DNA of 60,840 nucleotides. Origin: Clostridium tagluense (GTDB lineage: Bacteria > Bacillota > Clostridia > Clostridiales > Clostridiaceae). Where the stretch lies: positions 1 to 60,840 of the forward strand of contig NZ_BHYK01000026.1 of NCBI RefSeq assembly GCF_003865095.1. Reading direction: 5' to 3'. Shown in pieces: positions 8,748-16,922 of the stretch. The notes beneath the pieces are model-generated. The model was not told the DNA's origin. It saw only the letters and a program-made list of their open reading frames with translations, and did not search any database. The first letter of the stretch is position 1; each line of letters opens with the position of its first letter. The position numbers and the translations under genes were made by a program.

Positions 8748-10208
8748 ATGTTAGAAAAATTAAAAGGTTTAAATTCATATGAGGCATTTAAATATTTCAA
8801 AGAGATGAATGAGGTTCCAAGAGGTTCTGGTAATGAGAAAGCAATAAGCGATTGGTTAGTAAGCTTTGCTAAAAAGCATAATTTAAATGTAATACAAGAT
8901 AGTGCATTAAATGTAATAATTAAAAAACCTGCTACAAAAGGCTATGAGAAAGCTCCAATTATAATAATTCAAGGTCATATGGACATGGTTTGTGAAAAAA
9001 ACACAGAAGTAGTGCATGATTTTGAAAAAGATCCTATTGAGTTTATTGTAGAAGAAGATTTTTTAAGAGCGAATGGAACTACTTTAGGTGCAGATAATGG
9101 TATTGCAGTGGCATTTGGTCTTGCAGTACTTGCAGCTACTGATATTGCTCATCCAGCACTAGAATTATTAGTGACTACTGAAGAAGAAACAGGTATGGGT
9201 GGAGCTCAGGCTATAGACCCTAAAAATTTAGATGGAAGAATATTAATAAATATAGATTCAGAAGAAGAAGGCAAACTTTTAGTAAGTTGTGCAGGCGGAG
9301 TAAGAGAAAAAATAGTGCTTCCAATAACTTGGGAAGAAGCAGATAAAAACTTTATAAACTGTGAAGTAAAATTAATAGGTTTAAATGGTGGACACTCTGG
9401 AATGGAAATCAATAAAGAGCGAGGAAATGCTATAAAGCTTATGGGACGTTTTTTAATGGATTTAAAATCAGCTATTGACTTCAAAATAAACAGCATAAAT
9501 GGAGGAGCTAAAAATAACGCAATTCCTCGTGAAGCTGATGCTATTATATTGTTTAGAGAAAATGATAAAGGAATAGTTAACGAAAAGATAGCACAGTGGA
9601 ATGATATATTGAAAGACGAACTAACTGTAACTGACCCAGAAGTTAATTTATCAATGGAAATAATGGACAATAAAGTAAAAAGAACCTTTTCTGATGACAC
9701 TGCAACAAAAGCACTTCAAATACTTTTCCTTATTCCAAATGGAGTTAAAAATATGAGTATGGCAATTGAAGGCTTGGTACAAAGTTCAACCAACATAGGA
9801 GTTCTTACAACTTCTGGTAAAGAGGTAGTGTTTGATTCTGCAGTAAGAAGTTCCGTAAGGACATTAAAGAAAGCTATATGTGATGAAACTATAGTACTTG
9901 CAGAAATGACAGGAGCAACTATAGAATTTCAATCTGATTACCCAGAATGGCAATATAATCCCAAATCACAGATAAGAACTATACTAGAGAAAGTATATAA
10001 TGATATAAATGGTAACAAACCTGAAATAGCAGCTATACATGCAGGCCTTGAGTGTGGATTAATTAGTGAAAAATTTGGAGGCAAGATTGATCAAATATCT
10101 TTCGGACCTAATATATACGATGTACACACTCCTAAAGAACACCTAAGTATCTCTTCAACAGATAGAATGTGGAGTTTTTTAGTAGCAATACTTGCGGAAG
10201 TAAAATAA
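8748..10208 (+). CDS. pepD: Aminoacyl-histidine dipeptidase (M20 family)
   Basis: 486 aa from the second ATG (8748). The first in-frame ATG at 8739 directly abuts the GAAAGG site, while the second is optimally spaced. This cytoplasmic zinc peptidase should cleave Xaa-His dipeptides (carnosinase type). Metal and catalytic signatures are in order: GHMDMVCEK, GADNGIAVA, TTEEETGMGGA, IDSEEEGKL, then GGHSGMEIN of the lid domain, HAGLECG and a C-terminal VHTPKEHLSISS. It is full length for the family. Confidence 0.93.
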   Translation: MLEKLKGLNSYEAFKYFKEMNEVPRGSGNEKAISDWLVSFAKKHNLNVIQDSALNVIIKKPATKGYEKAPIIIIQGHMDMVCEKNTEVVHDFEKDPIEFIVEEDFLRANGTTLGADNGIAVAFGLAVLAATDIAHPALELLVTTEEETGMGGAQAIDPKNLDGRILINIDSEEEGKLLVSCAGGVREKIVLPITWEEADKNFINCEVKLIGLNGGHSGMEINKERGNAIKLMGRFLMDLKSAIDFKINSINGGAKNNAIPREADAIILFRENDKGIVNEKIAQWNDILKDELTVTDPEVNLSMEIMDNKVKRTFSDDTATKALQILFLIPNGVKNMSMAIEGLVQSSTNIGVLTTSGKEVVFDSAVRSSVRTLKKAICDETIVLAEMTGATIEFQSDYPEWQYNPKSQIRTILEKVYNDINGNKPEIAAIHAGLECGLISEKFGGKIDQISFGPNIYDVHTPKEHLSISSTDRMWSFLVAILAEVK

Positions 10209-10251
10209 TCAAAATCAATTATTGTGGATAAACACATTTTAGTTTATTTAG

Positions 10252-10282
10252 AAAGGCTTCTACTTTTGTAGGAGCCTTTTTG
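10252..10282 (+). terminator. Terminator after pepD
   Basis: AAAGGCTTCTA pairs with TAGGAGCCTTT (one mismatch) around a 6-nt loop, followed by TTTTT. Confidence 0.85.
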
Positions 10283-10399
10283 TAAGATAGGGGCCATAAT
10301 TAAAAATAAAATTTAATGCAATATTTAAAGCACTGCTTGTATTGGTGAGCGGATTGAGGTATATTATAATTGTTATAATAATGTAGTAAGGTGATGTAG

Positions 10400-10825
10400 A
10401 TGGATGTAATTTCATATTTAAAAGACAATAATATTAAGGTTACTAAACCAAGAAAAAGCATATTGGAAATTATACTTGCAAGTAGTGAGGCTATAAATGC
10501 AAATCTCATATACTCTATACTTACAAAGGACAACATAAAAATAGACTTGTCCACGGTATATAGGACTTTAGATTTGCTTGAAAGTAAAAAGATTTTAAAT
10601 AAATTTGATTTGGGAAACAATATGTATAACTATACCCTGATTACAAATGCTCACAAACATATAATTCAATGTGATTTATGTCATAAGGAAATGGTTATAG
10701 ATTGCCCAATACCTCAAATAGAAGAACAAATAAAAGCAAAGACAGGAATAACGCTTACAGAAAGTCATGTTTATTTAAAAGGAATTTGTAGGGAATGTAA
10801 AGAATGTAATAAATGTAATAAATAA
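10400..10825 (+). CDS. Fur-family metal-dependent transcriptional regulator
   Basis: 141 aa. An N-terminal winged helix (PRKSILEIIL...LSTVYRTLDLLESKKIL, about 18-65) is followed by a dimerisation/metal domain with NAHKHIIQCDLC and a C-terminal CRECKECNKC. The two CxxC pairs indicate a structural zinc site. Sequence alone does not decide between Fur, Zur and PerR. The very Cys-rich C-terminal tail (ICRECKECNKCNK) is slightly unusual. It starts from an ATG after AAGGTGAT. The next gene follows within 15 nt. Confidence 0.88.
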   Translation: MDVISYLKDNNIKVTKPRKSILEIILASSEAINANLIYSILTKDNIKIDLSTVYRTLDLLESKKILNKFDLGNNMYNYTLITNAHKHIIQCDLCHKEMVIDCPIPQIEEQIKAKTGITLTESHVYLKGICRECKECNKCNK

Positions 10826-10840
10826 GAGAGGATGAGTTTT

Positions 10841-11239
10841 ATGCAATTTTCTTCGTTAGTTTTAATGGAAATAGATAAAGAGACTAATCAATTTGTTAAG
10901 GAACTTGGAAGCTATGAAGCTTCTGAAGGTGCGGAATTTGTTACAAAATTAAATTATTATGGAGAATCAATAAATTTATTTTTTGACACTCATAATGATG
11001 TGGAAGAGTGGCAATTTACAGCAATTTATGATTATTTTAATGAAGAAGCATTTAGAAATAAAGGATATTCTATTGAGGCTGTGGATGATGAATATAATCC
11101 AACATGGGTAGTTAGATTCGAGTATTCAAAAGAACATATGGTTGTTAATGAAGCTATAATTGAAATATGTGAATTAATAAAGCAGGAACTTAGAGAAGTT
11201 TTTGAAAAGATCAAAGGAAAAGAGGAAGAATACAAATAG
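10841..11239 (+). CDS. Conserved clostridial protein of unknown function (DUF6762-like)
   Basis: 132 aa, acidic and soluble, with no signal or membrane segment. The start at 10841 is preferred over 10832 because GAGAGG directly abuts the earlier ATG. The beginning (FSSLVLMEIDKETNQFVKELGSY) resembles an uncharacterised clostridial family. The C-terminal 40 residues are helical and charged (EAIIEICELIKQELREVFEKIKGKEEE). It lies between the Fur-type regulator and an HD-GYP gene with short gaps, so the three may be one transcript. Confidence 0.75.
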   Translation: MQFSSLVLMEIDKETNQFVKELGSYEASEGAEFVTKLNYYGESINLFFDTHNDVEEWQFTAIYDYFNEEAFRNKGYSIEAVDDEYNPTWVVRFEYSKEHMVVNEAIIEICELIKQELREVFEKIKGKEEEYK

Positions 11240-11255
11240 ATGTATAGGAGTGGCC

Positions 11256-12314
11256 ATGAGACTCGAATTTATTAATAGTATAAAGGTTGATGAAATTCTA
11301 GGGCGAAATATACTTACAAATGACGGAAGTATCCTACTACGAACAGGAGTTAAGTTGACGCAGCAATATATCCAAAAACTTAAACAATTAGGTGTTTTTT
11401 ATGTATATGTGCAAGATGCTAGATTAGATGATATATCCATAGAAGATGAAAAATTAAGTAACTTAAAATCAACAACAATGAAAAATATGTCTAAAATAAT
11501 GAAAAATGTAACTGGGGGAGATAAGGAAGGTACTAAGGAATCCTTAGCAATAGTGGAAGATTTAGTTAATTACATTATTCAGTTGGGTGATGTAAATAAA
11601 AGTTTGTTCGATGTTCAAACTTATGACAATTACACTTATCTCCACTCTATAGATACTGGAATTATGGCAATTTTTCTTGGAATGTCAATGAATCTTAAGG
11701 AAAGTGAATTAAAAGAACTAAGCATAGGCGCAATCCTTCATGACATAGGTAAAACTAAAGTTCCTAAAGAGATAGTAACTAAAGCAGGCGAGTTAACAGT
11801 TGAAGAGTTTGAAGAAATTAAGAAGCATCCTACTTATGGAAGGAATATTTTAGAAAAGAATTTGTCCATATCTACTGAAGTTTTAAAAGCGGTGGAACAT
11901 CACCATGAAAGAGTTGATGGAAAGGGATATCCCTTTGGACTTATTAGCAATGAAATTTCTAAGTTCGCAAAAATAATTTGTGTTTGTGATGTTTATGATG
12001 CTGTAAGTAATGATAGAACTTATAGAGAAAAATTTAATCCTAGCGATGCTTACGAGTTAATTTTAGCAGGATCTGGAAATGCTTTTGATGAAGAAATAGT
12101 GCGAAGATTCAAAGAAACATTTTCAGTATTTCCATTAGGTATTTGTTTAAGGTTATCTAACGGAGTTGAAGGGTATGTAATTAGGCAAAATAAAAATTTT
12201 CCTGATAGGCCTGTAATAAGGGTGCTTTATGAAACTGAGACTAGGAAACCTATTAAATTTTATGAAATAGATTTGCTACAAAACAAGAATATTGTAGTAA
12301 AGTCAATAATATGA
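11256..12314 (+). CDS. HD-GYP domain phosphodiesterase (probable c-di-GMP hydrolase)
   Basis: 352 aa from the ATG at 11256 (AGGAGTGGCC upstream); a longer frame overlaps the previous gene and has no site. An N-terminal region of about 120 residues is followed by an HD-GYP domain with HDIGK (H162-D163), KKHPTYGRNIL, HHHERVDGKGYP (GYP at 224-226) and DVYDAVSNDRTYR. About 55 C-terminal residues after the domain (GICLRLSNGVEGYVIRQ...) are typical of this architecture. HD-GYP proteins degrade cyclic di-GMP or related dinucleotides. No diguanylate cyclase is in the window. Confidence 0.9.
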   Translation: MRLEFINSIKVDEILGRNILTNDGSILLRTGVKLTQQYIQKLKQLGVFYVYVQDARLDDISIEDEKLSNLKSTTMKNMSKIMKNVTGGDKEGTKESLAIVEDLVNYIIQLGDVNKSLFDVQTYDNYTYLHSIDTGIMAIFLGMSMNLKESELKELSIGAILHDIGKTKVPKEIVTKAGELTVEEFEEIKKHPTYGRNILEKNLSISTEVLKAVEHHHERVDGKGYPFGLISNEISKFAKIICVCDVYDAVSNDRTYREKFNPSDAYELILAGSGNAFDEEIVRRFKETFSVFPLGICLRLSNGVEGYVIRQNKNFPDRPVIRVLYETETRKPIKFYEIDLLQNKNIVVKSII

Positions 12315-12364
12315 TATGGGTGCCATCCACTTGCCACGTGGGTGACGTCCTATAGGAGTAAAAT

Positions 12365-13369
12365 ATGAATGAAAAGACTATAAAAATTGTTATAAAGGGA
12401 ATTACCCAGCAATATGGATATTTATTAGAGGATATTAGAAGTAGGGATGATAAATCTGATCTATGGACAGTGAGCAAAGATATTAATGGGGATTCCTATC
12501 GATTAATATTTATTAGTTCGCAAAGCTTAGATGGATTAAAACAATATGATATTCCAGAGGATAAAAATAATATATATATATTATTCTCTGAGGATGAATT
12601 CAGTATGGAAAGTGACACAAAAGCTCTTTCAATAAATAATTTATTAGAAAAACCATTGATTAGAGTAGAGATAAAAGATAAAAAAGTGAACTACTGCGAA
12701 AATGTAAATTTGCAAGTGGTACAGGAACTGGCAAGCGTAATGAGCAATAACAATTTGCAAAGCAATAGTGAAAAAATAAGTTTAGCGGATAAACCTTGGG
12801 TTACTATAGGTATTATAGCTATAAATGTTATAATGTACTTAGTTACAGCTTATTTGAGCTATGTTTATGCAAAAGGGAGCATGTTTAATAGTGATATTAA
12901 TGTTTTAGTTCTACTTGGTGCTAAAGTTAATGAGCTAATCGCAAAGGGACAGTATTATAGATTTATTTCTTGTATGTTTTTACATGGTGGTATTGTGCAT
13001 TTAGGTGTGAATATGTATTCACTTTATTCTATTGGTCCGATGGTTGAAAAGGTTTATGGAAAGGCAAAGTATAGTGCTATTTATTTTACTTCCGGCATAT
13101 GCGCATCTATATTTAGTTATATTTTTTCAACAAGTGTTTCCATTGGAGCCTCCGGTGCAATCTTTGGACTCCTGGGTGCAGTACTTGTTTTTGCAATTAA
13201 GGCTAAAGGTAAAACTGGAAAAGGGTTTATAAGAAGTATTTTATCAGTTATATTTATAAATATATTTATTGGAGTGACGCTACCAAATATTGATAATTTT
13301 GCTCATATAGGTGGACTTATTGGTGGAATGCTTATAGCCTTTTTAGTTAGTTTTAAAGCAGAAGAGTAA
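12365..13369 (+). CDS. Rhomboid-family intramembrane serine protease
   Basis: 334 aa. A cytoplasmic N-terminal region (1-140) of unknown fold is followed by about seven transmembrane segments. The catalytic dyad is visible: GASG with Ser263, and AHIGG with His314. HGGIVHLGVNM is the conserved L1/TM2 region. Rhomboids cut transmembrane substrates within the bilayer. AGGAGT lies 7 nt before the ATG. It follows the HD-GYP gene by 50 nt; that gap holds a short GC-rich imperfect hairpin. The natural substrate is unknown. Confidence 0.9.
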   Translation: MNEKTIKIVIKGITQQYGYLLEDIRSRDDKSDLWTVSKDINGDSYRLIFISSQSLDGLKQYDIPEDKNNIYILFSEDEFSMESDTKALSINNLLEKPLIRVEIKDKKVNYCENVNLQVVQELASVMSNNNLQSNSEKISLADKPWVTIGIIAINVIMYLVTAYLSYVYAKGSMFNSDINVLVLLGAKVNELIAKGQYYRFISCMFLHGGIVHLGVNMYSLYSIGPMVEKVYGKAKYSAIYFTSGICASIFSYIFSTSVSIGASGAIFGLLGAVLVFAIKAKGKTGKGFIRSILSVIFINIFIGVTLPNIDNFAHIGGLIGGMLIAFLVSFKAEE

Positions 13370-13411
13370 TGAGGGCTTACCCTCTAATTATGATTTGAAA
13401 ATATAATAAAT

Positions 13412-13442
13412 AGGCCCCCCAGAGATTTATCTTGGGGGGCTG
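13412..13442. terminator. Bidirectional GC-rich terminator
   Basis: AGGCCCCCCAGA pairs with the CTTGGGGGGCT side across a short AT loop. It lies between the convergent rhomboid and FtsH-type genes; the T-rich side is on the minus strand. Confidence 0.7.
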
Positions 13443-13449
13443 AATAGCT

Positions 13450-15210
13450 TTATGCAACATTATGGCTTTTATCTCCAATAATATTAATTAGATCTTCGTA
13501 ATATATAGTTTCTTTTTGGATTAATAAATCTGTCACAGCTTCTAACGATTCTTTCCCATCCATTAGAATATTTTTAACCTCTTCATATAATTCAGAGATT
13601 AAGTTTTTACATTCTGAAAATACTGCTTCTTGATTTGTAAGACCTGAATCACTTAGTTTATCCATAGTGAGGAGTCCTAATGATTCACCCATACCATATT
13701 CTGTTACCATGTTTGTTATAAGCTGGGTACTTCTTTGAAGGTCATTGCAAGCACCTGTGGTTACGCAGTCCTGTCCGAAAATAATCTCTTCAGCAGCTCT
13801 ACCACCTAAAAGTACCATTATTTTTTTCTTTAAATGTTCCTTGTTCTGATATAATCTATCTTCAGGAATACTTAAAGTATAACCGCCTGCACCTTTGGTA
13901 GTCGGAATTATAGTAACTTTAGATACTTTATCATTTGGTAGCATTTTAAGTGAAATTAAAGCATGTCCTGCTTCATGGAAGGCAGTAATTTTTCTATCTT
14001 CAGCTTTAATATAACCCCTGTCAACTTTTTCATAACCAGCTAGCATTATTGAATAAGCTTTATCTAAATGTTCATTTTTAATAAATGAAGCATTCTCCTT
14101 GCAAGCAATAATAGCAGCTTCATTGGTTAAGTTCTCTAGTTTTGCACCTGAAAAATATGAAGTTTTGTGTGCCCACTGCCCATAATCTATATCCTTAATA
14201 GGTTTATTTTCAAGATGAAGTTTTAAAATTTTCTCTCTGGCAGATACATCAGGTAAGGTAACCTCAATATGCCTATCAAAACGGCCAGGGCGCAGTAGAG
14301 CGGGATCTAGCATATCAAGCCTATTAGTTGCTGCAATTATAACTATGCCTTCTGTTTCATTAAAACCAGACATCTCTGTTAAAAGAGCGTTAAGTGTTTG
14401 ATCTTTTTCGTCAGAACCACCACCACTTCCATTATCTCTTTTCTTACCAATAGCATCGATCTCATCAATAAATATAACTGCGCGGCCGTGACCTCTTGCT
14501 TTCTTAAATAAGCTTCTAATTCTGCCAGCACCTACCCCTACATATACTTGTATGAAATCAGAACCCGAGACCGCATAAAAAGGTACATTTGCTTCTCCAG
14601 CTACAGCTTTTGCAAGTAGGGTTTTACCGGTTCCTGGATCGCCATATAAAATTATTCCTTTTGGCATTCTAGCGCCATAAGCAGAATATTTTTCAGGGTT
14701 TTTAAGGAAATCTACTACATCCTGTACACTATCTTTAGCTTCTTCGTTGCCGGCTACATTTTCAAAATTAAAACCTATATCTTTTACCGCGGCTACATCA
14801 AGATTTGTAGCTGAGAACATACTTTTTGTTTTTATCTTTGAAGATTTGAAGGCCATAATTCCAAGAACTATAAGTGATATTACAAAAACTGCAATAGAAG
14901 CTATTTCAGCAGGATTAGTTAGAGTTTGCTCAGAAACATTTATACCACTTTTTAATAAATTTTCTTTGAAATTATTTGTTCTTGGATTATCAGTTTGATA
15001 AATAGTACCATCTTTAAGTTTAACTTGAATTTTAGGAGATGTAGTTACGTATACGCTGGATATATTATTTGAGGTGGTATCTTTAAGAAAATCCACATAC
15101 AATTTATCTTTAGATAGTTTAAAGGTATTACTCACAAAAACGAGAAATACTAAGGAAAAAATTGCAGTGATAACAGGAAATAAAATATACTTGTTTTTAA
15201 TTTTATTCAT
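13450..15210 (-). CDS. ftsH: FtsH-family membrane AAA+ zinc metalloprotease
   Basis: 586 aa, somewhat short for FtsH. Two transmembrane helices (about 8-27 and 105-125) flank a small extracytoplasmic domain. The AAA+ domain has Walker A GDPGTGKT (the second residue is usually P), pore loop YVGVGAG (usually FVGVGAS), Walker B VIFIDEID and SRH RPGRFDR. The M41 protease domain has HEAGH at 412-416 and TTGACNDLQRST with the third zinc ligand. The motif variants and length suggest a second, specialised FtsH; the canonical one may lie elsewhere. The ATG at 15210 has no adjacent ribosome binding site: see the leader ORF/hairpin at 15203-15277. Confidence 0.9.
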   Translation of the reverse strand: MNKIKNKYILFPVITAIFSLVFLVFVSNTFKLSKDKLYVDFLKDTTSNNISSVYVTTSPKIQVKLKDGTIYQTDNPRTNNFKENLLKSGINVSEQTLTNPAEIASIAVFVISLIVLGIMAFKSSKIKTKSMFSATNLDVAAVKDIGFNFENVAGNEEAKDSVQDVVDFLKNPEKYSAYGARMPKGIILYGDPGTGKTLLAKAVAGEANVPFYAVSGSDFIQVYVGVGAGRIRSLFKKARGHGRAVIFIDEIDAIGKKRDNGSGGGSDEKDQTLNALLTEMSGFNETEGIVIIAATNRLDMLDPALLRPGRFDRHIEVTLPDVSAREKILKLHLENKPIKDIDYGQWAHKTSYFSGAKLENLTNEAAIIACKENASFIKNEHLDKAYSIMLAGYEKVDRGYIKAEDRKITAFHEAGHALISLKMLPNDKVSKVTIIPTTKGAGGYTLSIPEDRLYQNKEHLKKKIMVLLGGRAAEEIIFGQDCVTTGACNDLQRSTQLITNMVTEYGMGESLGLLTMDKLSDSGLTNQEAVFSECKNLISELYEEVKNILMDGKESLEAVTDLLIQKETIYYEDLINIIGDKSHNVA

Positions 15211-15277
15211 AAGCTCGAAGCGAGAAAAACACTATAGCTTTAATATAGCTTTTGCGTCGCTTCATTCACCATCCTTT
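15203..15277 (-). promoter_or_regulatory. ftsH translation-initiation region: remote SD, hairpin and overlapping 20-codon leader ORF
   Basis: On the minus strand the only Shine-Dalgarno (AAAGGAT, 15277-15271) is 61 nt from the ftsH ATG. Between them GAAGCGA (15263-15257) and TCGCTTC (15223-15217) form a 7-bp stem that encloses a further CTATA/TATAG pair. From the same SD an ATG at 15265 opens a 20-codon frame (MKRRKSYIKAIVFFSLRAYE) whose TAA (15205-15203) overlaps the ftsH ATG. Either the hairpin brings SD and start together or translation of the leader is coupled to ftsH. Confidence 0.6.
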
Positions 15278-15568
15278 CGCGTAATATATCTTACATTATT
15301 TTTACTGATTTATTGGGTATACTTTTATATTTGTTGTTGATATTAGTTTATGAATGTTATAAACTGTACCAAAAATATATTGAAGTGATATAGTCTGTAC
15401 TAAAAATCCATGTGGACTATAAGGGTTATTATAATATTTTTATAAAGACTTGTCCAACGATACTCATAGAATTTGGAAATGTAAATATTGTAAAAATTGC
15501 AATTGATAAATTGATGATTTGTTGTATAATTTATTTATGATAGATTTAAAATAAGGAGAAATGATAAA
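15278..15568 (+). promoter_or_regulatory. Divergent intergenic region with a promoter for the RNase H gene
   Basis: TTGATA (15503-15508) and TATAAT (15525-15530) are separated by 16 bp and lie about 40 nt before the RNase H start, with AAGGAG just upstream of that start. The minus-strand promoter of ftsH must also lie here, but I see no clear match. Confidence 0.6.
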
Positions 15569-16531
15569 ATGGGAAAGAAAGTTTATGCAATAAAAGAAGG
15601 CTTTAATTCTATTACCAATGAAAAAATAGAAAATAAAATAGTTAACACTTGGGCAGAGTGCTTAAAATATGTAAAAGGTGTAAAAGGAGCTAAATATAAG
15701 AGTTTTGAGGATGTAAATGAAGCTAAAAAGTTTTTAAGTGATGCAGGAAACTCAAGTGCAAAAGCAGATAACACTTATCCAAAAGATTGTCTTCATGTTT
15801 ATGTGGATGGAAGCTATAATGCTTCAACACAGGAGTATTCCTATGGAATGGTGGCTGTGCAAAAGGATGTAGTTTTACATATAGAGAGTGGAGCTGGGAA
15901 AAGTGATTCAGAAAAAAATATAAGACAAATAGCAGGGGAACTAGAAGGAGCAATAAAAGGGGCTCAGTATGCCCGGGAGAGAGGTGAAAGCAAGGTAGTA
16001 ATATTCCATGATTATGTAGGCATATGTTACCATGCTACAGGCCTTTGGGAAAGGCGCGAGGAATCTTCAAAGGAATATTATAAGAAAATGCAAGAACTCA
16101 TGAGCAGTGGATTAGAAATCATATTTGTAAAGGTAGATAGTCACACGGGAGATTTATTTAATGAACTTGTTGATGAAAAATGTAAAGAAAAATTAGAGAT
16201 AAATTCAGACAAGACTGTAGAAAAATGGCTATCAAAAAACATTATAAATGTAGCATGTGATGAGGTAAAGAGCGAAATTTTGAAAATAGCTCCAATGGGA
16301 GAAAAAAATATAAATGTTATAAATTCTAATTATGATGAAAAGAATACTGATAAAACTAAAATATATGGATATGATGAGATTGCCAGCGTGTATAATACAA
16401 ACCCGGAATATGCTAAGAATTTAATAGATAATTTTACTAGCAAAGAAAAATCAGAGTTTATTATTTTTTTATTAGAGGGCAATAAACAGACTAATTATTT
16501 TAAAAATGCACATGCTATAAATAATAAATAA
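15569..16531 (+). CDS. RNase H family protein with N-terminal viroplasmin-type hybrid-binding domain
   Basis: 320 aa. Residues 1-55 form a caulimovirus-type domain (KKVYAIKEG...GAKYKSFEDVNEAKKFL) that in RNase HI binds RNA/DNA hybrids. The RNase H fold (about 70-210) keeps acidic positions in VYVDGSYN, AGELEGAIKG and FHDYVGI, plus VDSHTGDLFNELVDEKCK. About 110 C-terminal residues (about 211-320) are not part of the usual enzyme; they include YDEIASVYNTNPEYAKNLIDNFTSKEK and may be an added interaction domain. The expected role is removal of RNA from hybrids during replication and repair. Confidence 0.88.
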   Translation: MGKKVYAIKEGFNSITNEKIENKIVNTWAECLKYVKGVKGAKYKSFEDVNEAKKFLSDAGNSSAKADNTYPKDCLHVYVDGSYNASTQEYSYGMVAVQKDVVLHIESGAGKSDSEKNIRQIAGELEGAIKGAQYARERGESKVVIFHDYVGICYHATGLWERREESSKEYYKKMQELMSSGLEIIFVKVDSHTGDLFNELVDEKCKEKLEINSDKTVEKWLSKNIINVACDEVKSEILKIAPMGEKNINVINSNYDEKNTDKTKIYGYDEIASVYNTNPEYAKNLIDNFTSKEKSEFIIFLLEGNKQTNYFKNAHAINNK

Positions 16532-16549
16532 AGAAAGGATGTGTTACTT

Positions 16550-16726
16550 ATGCGTGGTAAACTTATATCAACAATTACAACAGGTGCTATAATTGGTGTA
16601 GTTGCAAGTGCAATGATTGTTCCTAATATGGATAGAAGTACAAAAAGGAGAGTTAGAAAAACTGGTAAAATGGTAAAAAACATGGCAGAAGATATGTATG
16701 ATAGTGTGAAGGATTATATTTTATAA
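16550..16726 (+). CDS. Small single-pass membrane protein (YtxH-like)
   Basis: 58 aa from the ATG at 16550; an in-frame GTG at 16541 is too close to the AAAGGA site. One N-terminal hydrophobic segment (LISTITTGAIIGVVASAMIV) is followed by a basic, helical tail (KRRVRKTGKMVKNMAEDMYDSVKDYIL). The layout resembles YtxH-type small membrane proteins, but the similarity is general. It lies 18 nt after the RNase H gene and is probably cotranscribed. Confidence 0.65.
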   Translation: MRGKLISTITTGAIIGVVASAMIVPNMDRSTKRRVRKTGKMVKNMAEDMYDSVKDYIL

Positions 16727-16734
16727 ACATAACT

Positions 16735-16779
16735 AAAGGACTCCAAACCATATTGAAAAATGTGTGGTTTGGAGTCTTT
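16735..16779 (+). terminator. Terminator after the RNase H operon
   Basis: AAAGGACTCCAAACCA pairs with TGGTTTGGAGTCTTT (one bulge) around a 14-nt loop, then T-rich sequence. Confidence 0.88.
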
Positions 16780-16839
16780 AATTTTGTAGTTAAAAATTCC
16801 ATATTTTATTCAAAAATTTTGCAGTTTAAATAGAAACTA

Positions 16840-16848
16840 TGTTATAAT
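16840..16848 (+). promoter_or_regulatory. Extended -10 promoter element of the first XRE-TPR gene
   Basis: TGTTATAAT (TG-N-TATAAT) lies about 75 nt before the start. The -35 region is not clear. Confidence 0.45.
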
Positions 16849-16922
16849 TGAATTAAAATTGTCTAAGAATGGTTTAAATATTAATAGTATGTAGATTACT
16901 ATCCAGTAAAGGAAGAGTGATT

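Noticed and set aside
12315-12364. GC-rich hairpin between the HD-GYP and rhomboid genes as a riboswitch
   Set aside because: It is only about 35 nt with an imperfect stem and does not match a c-di-GMP riboswitch.
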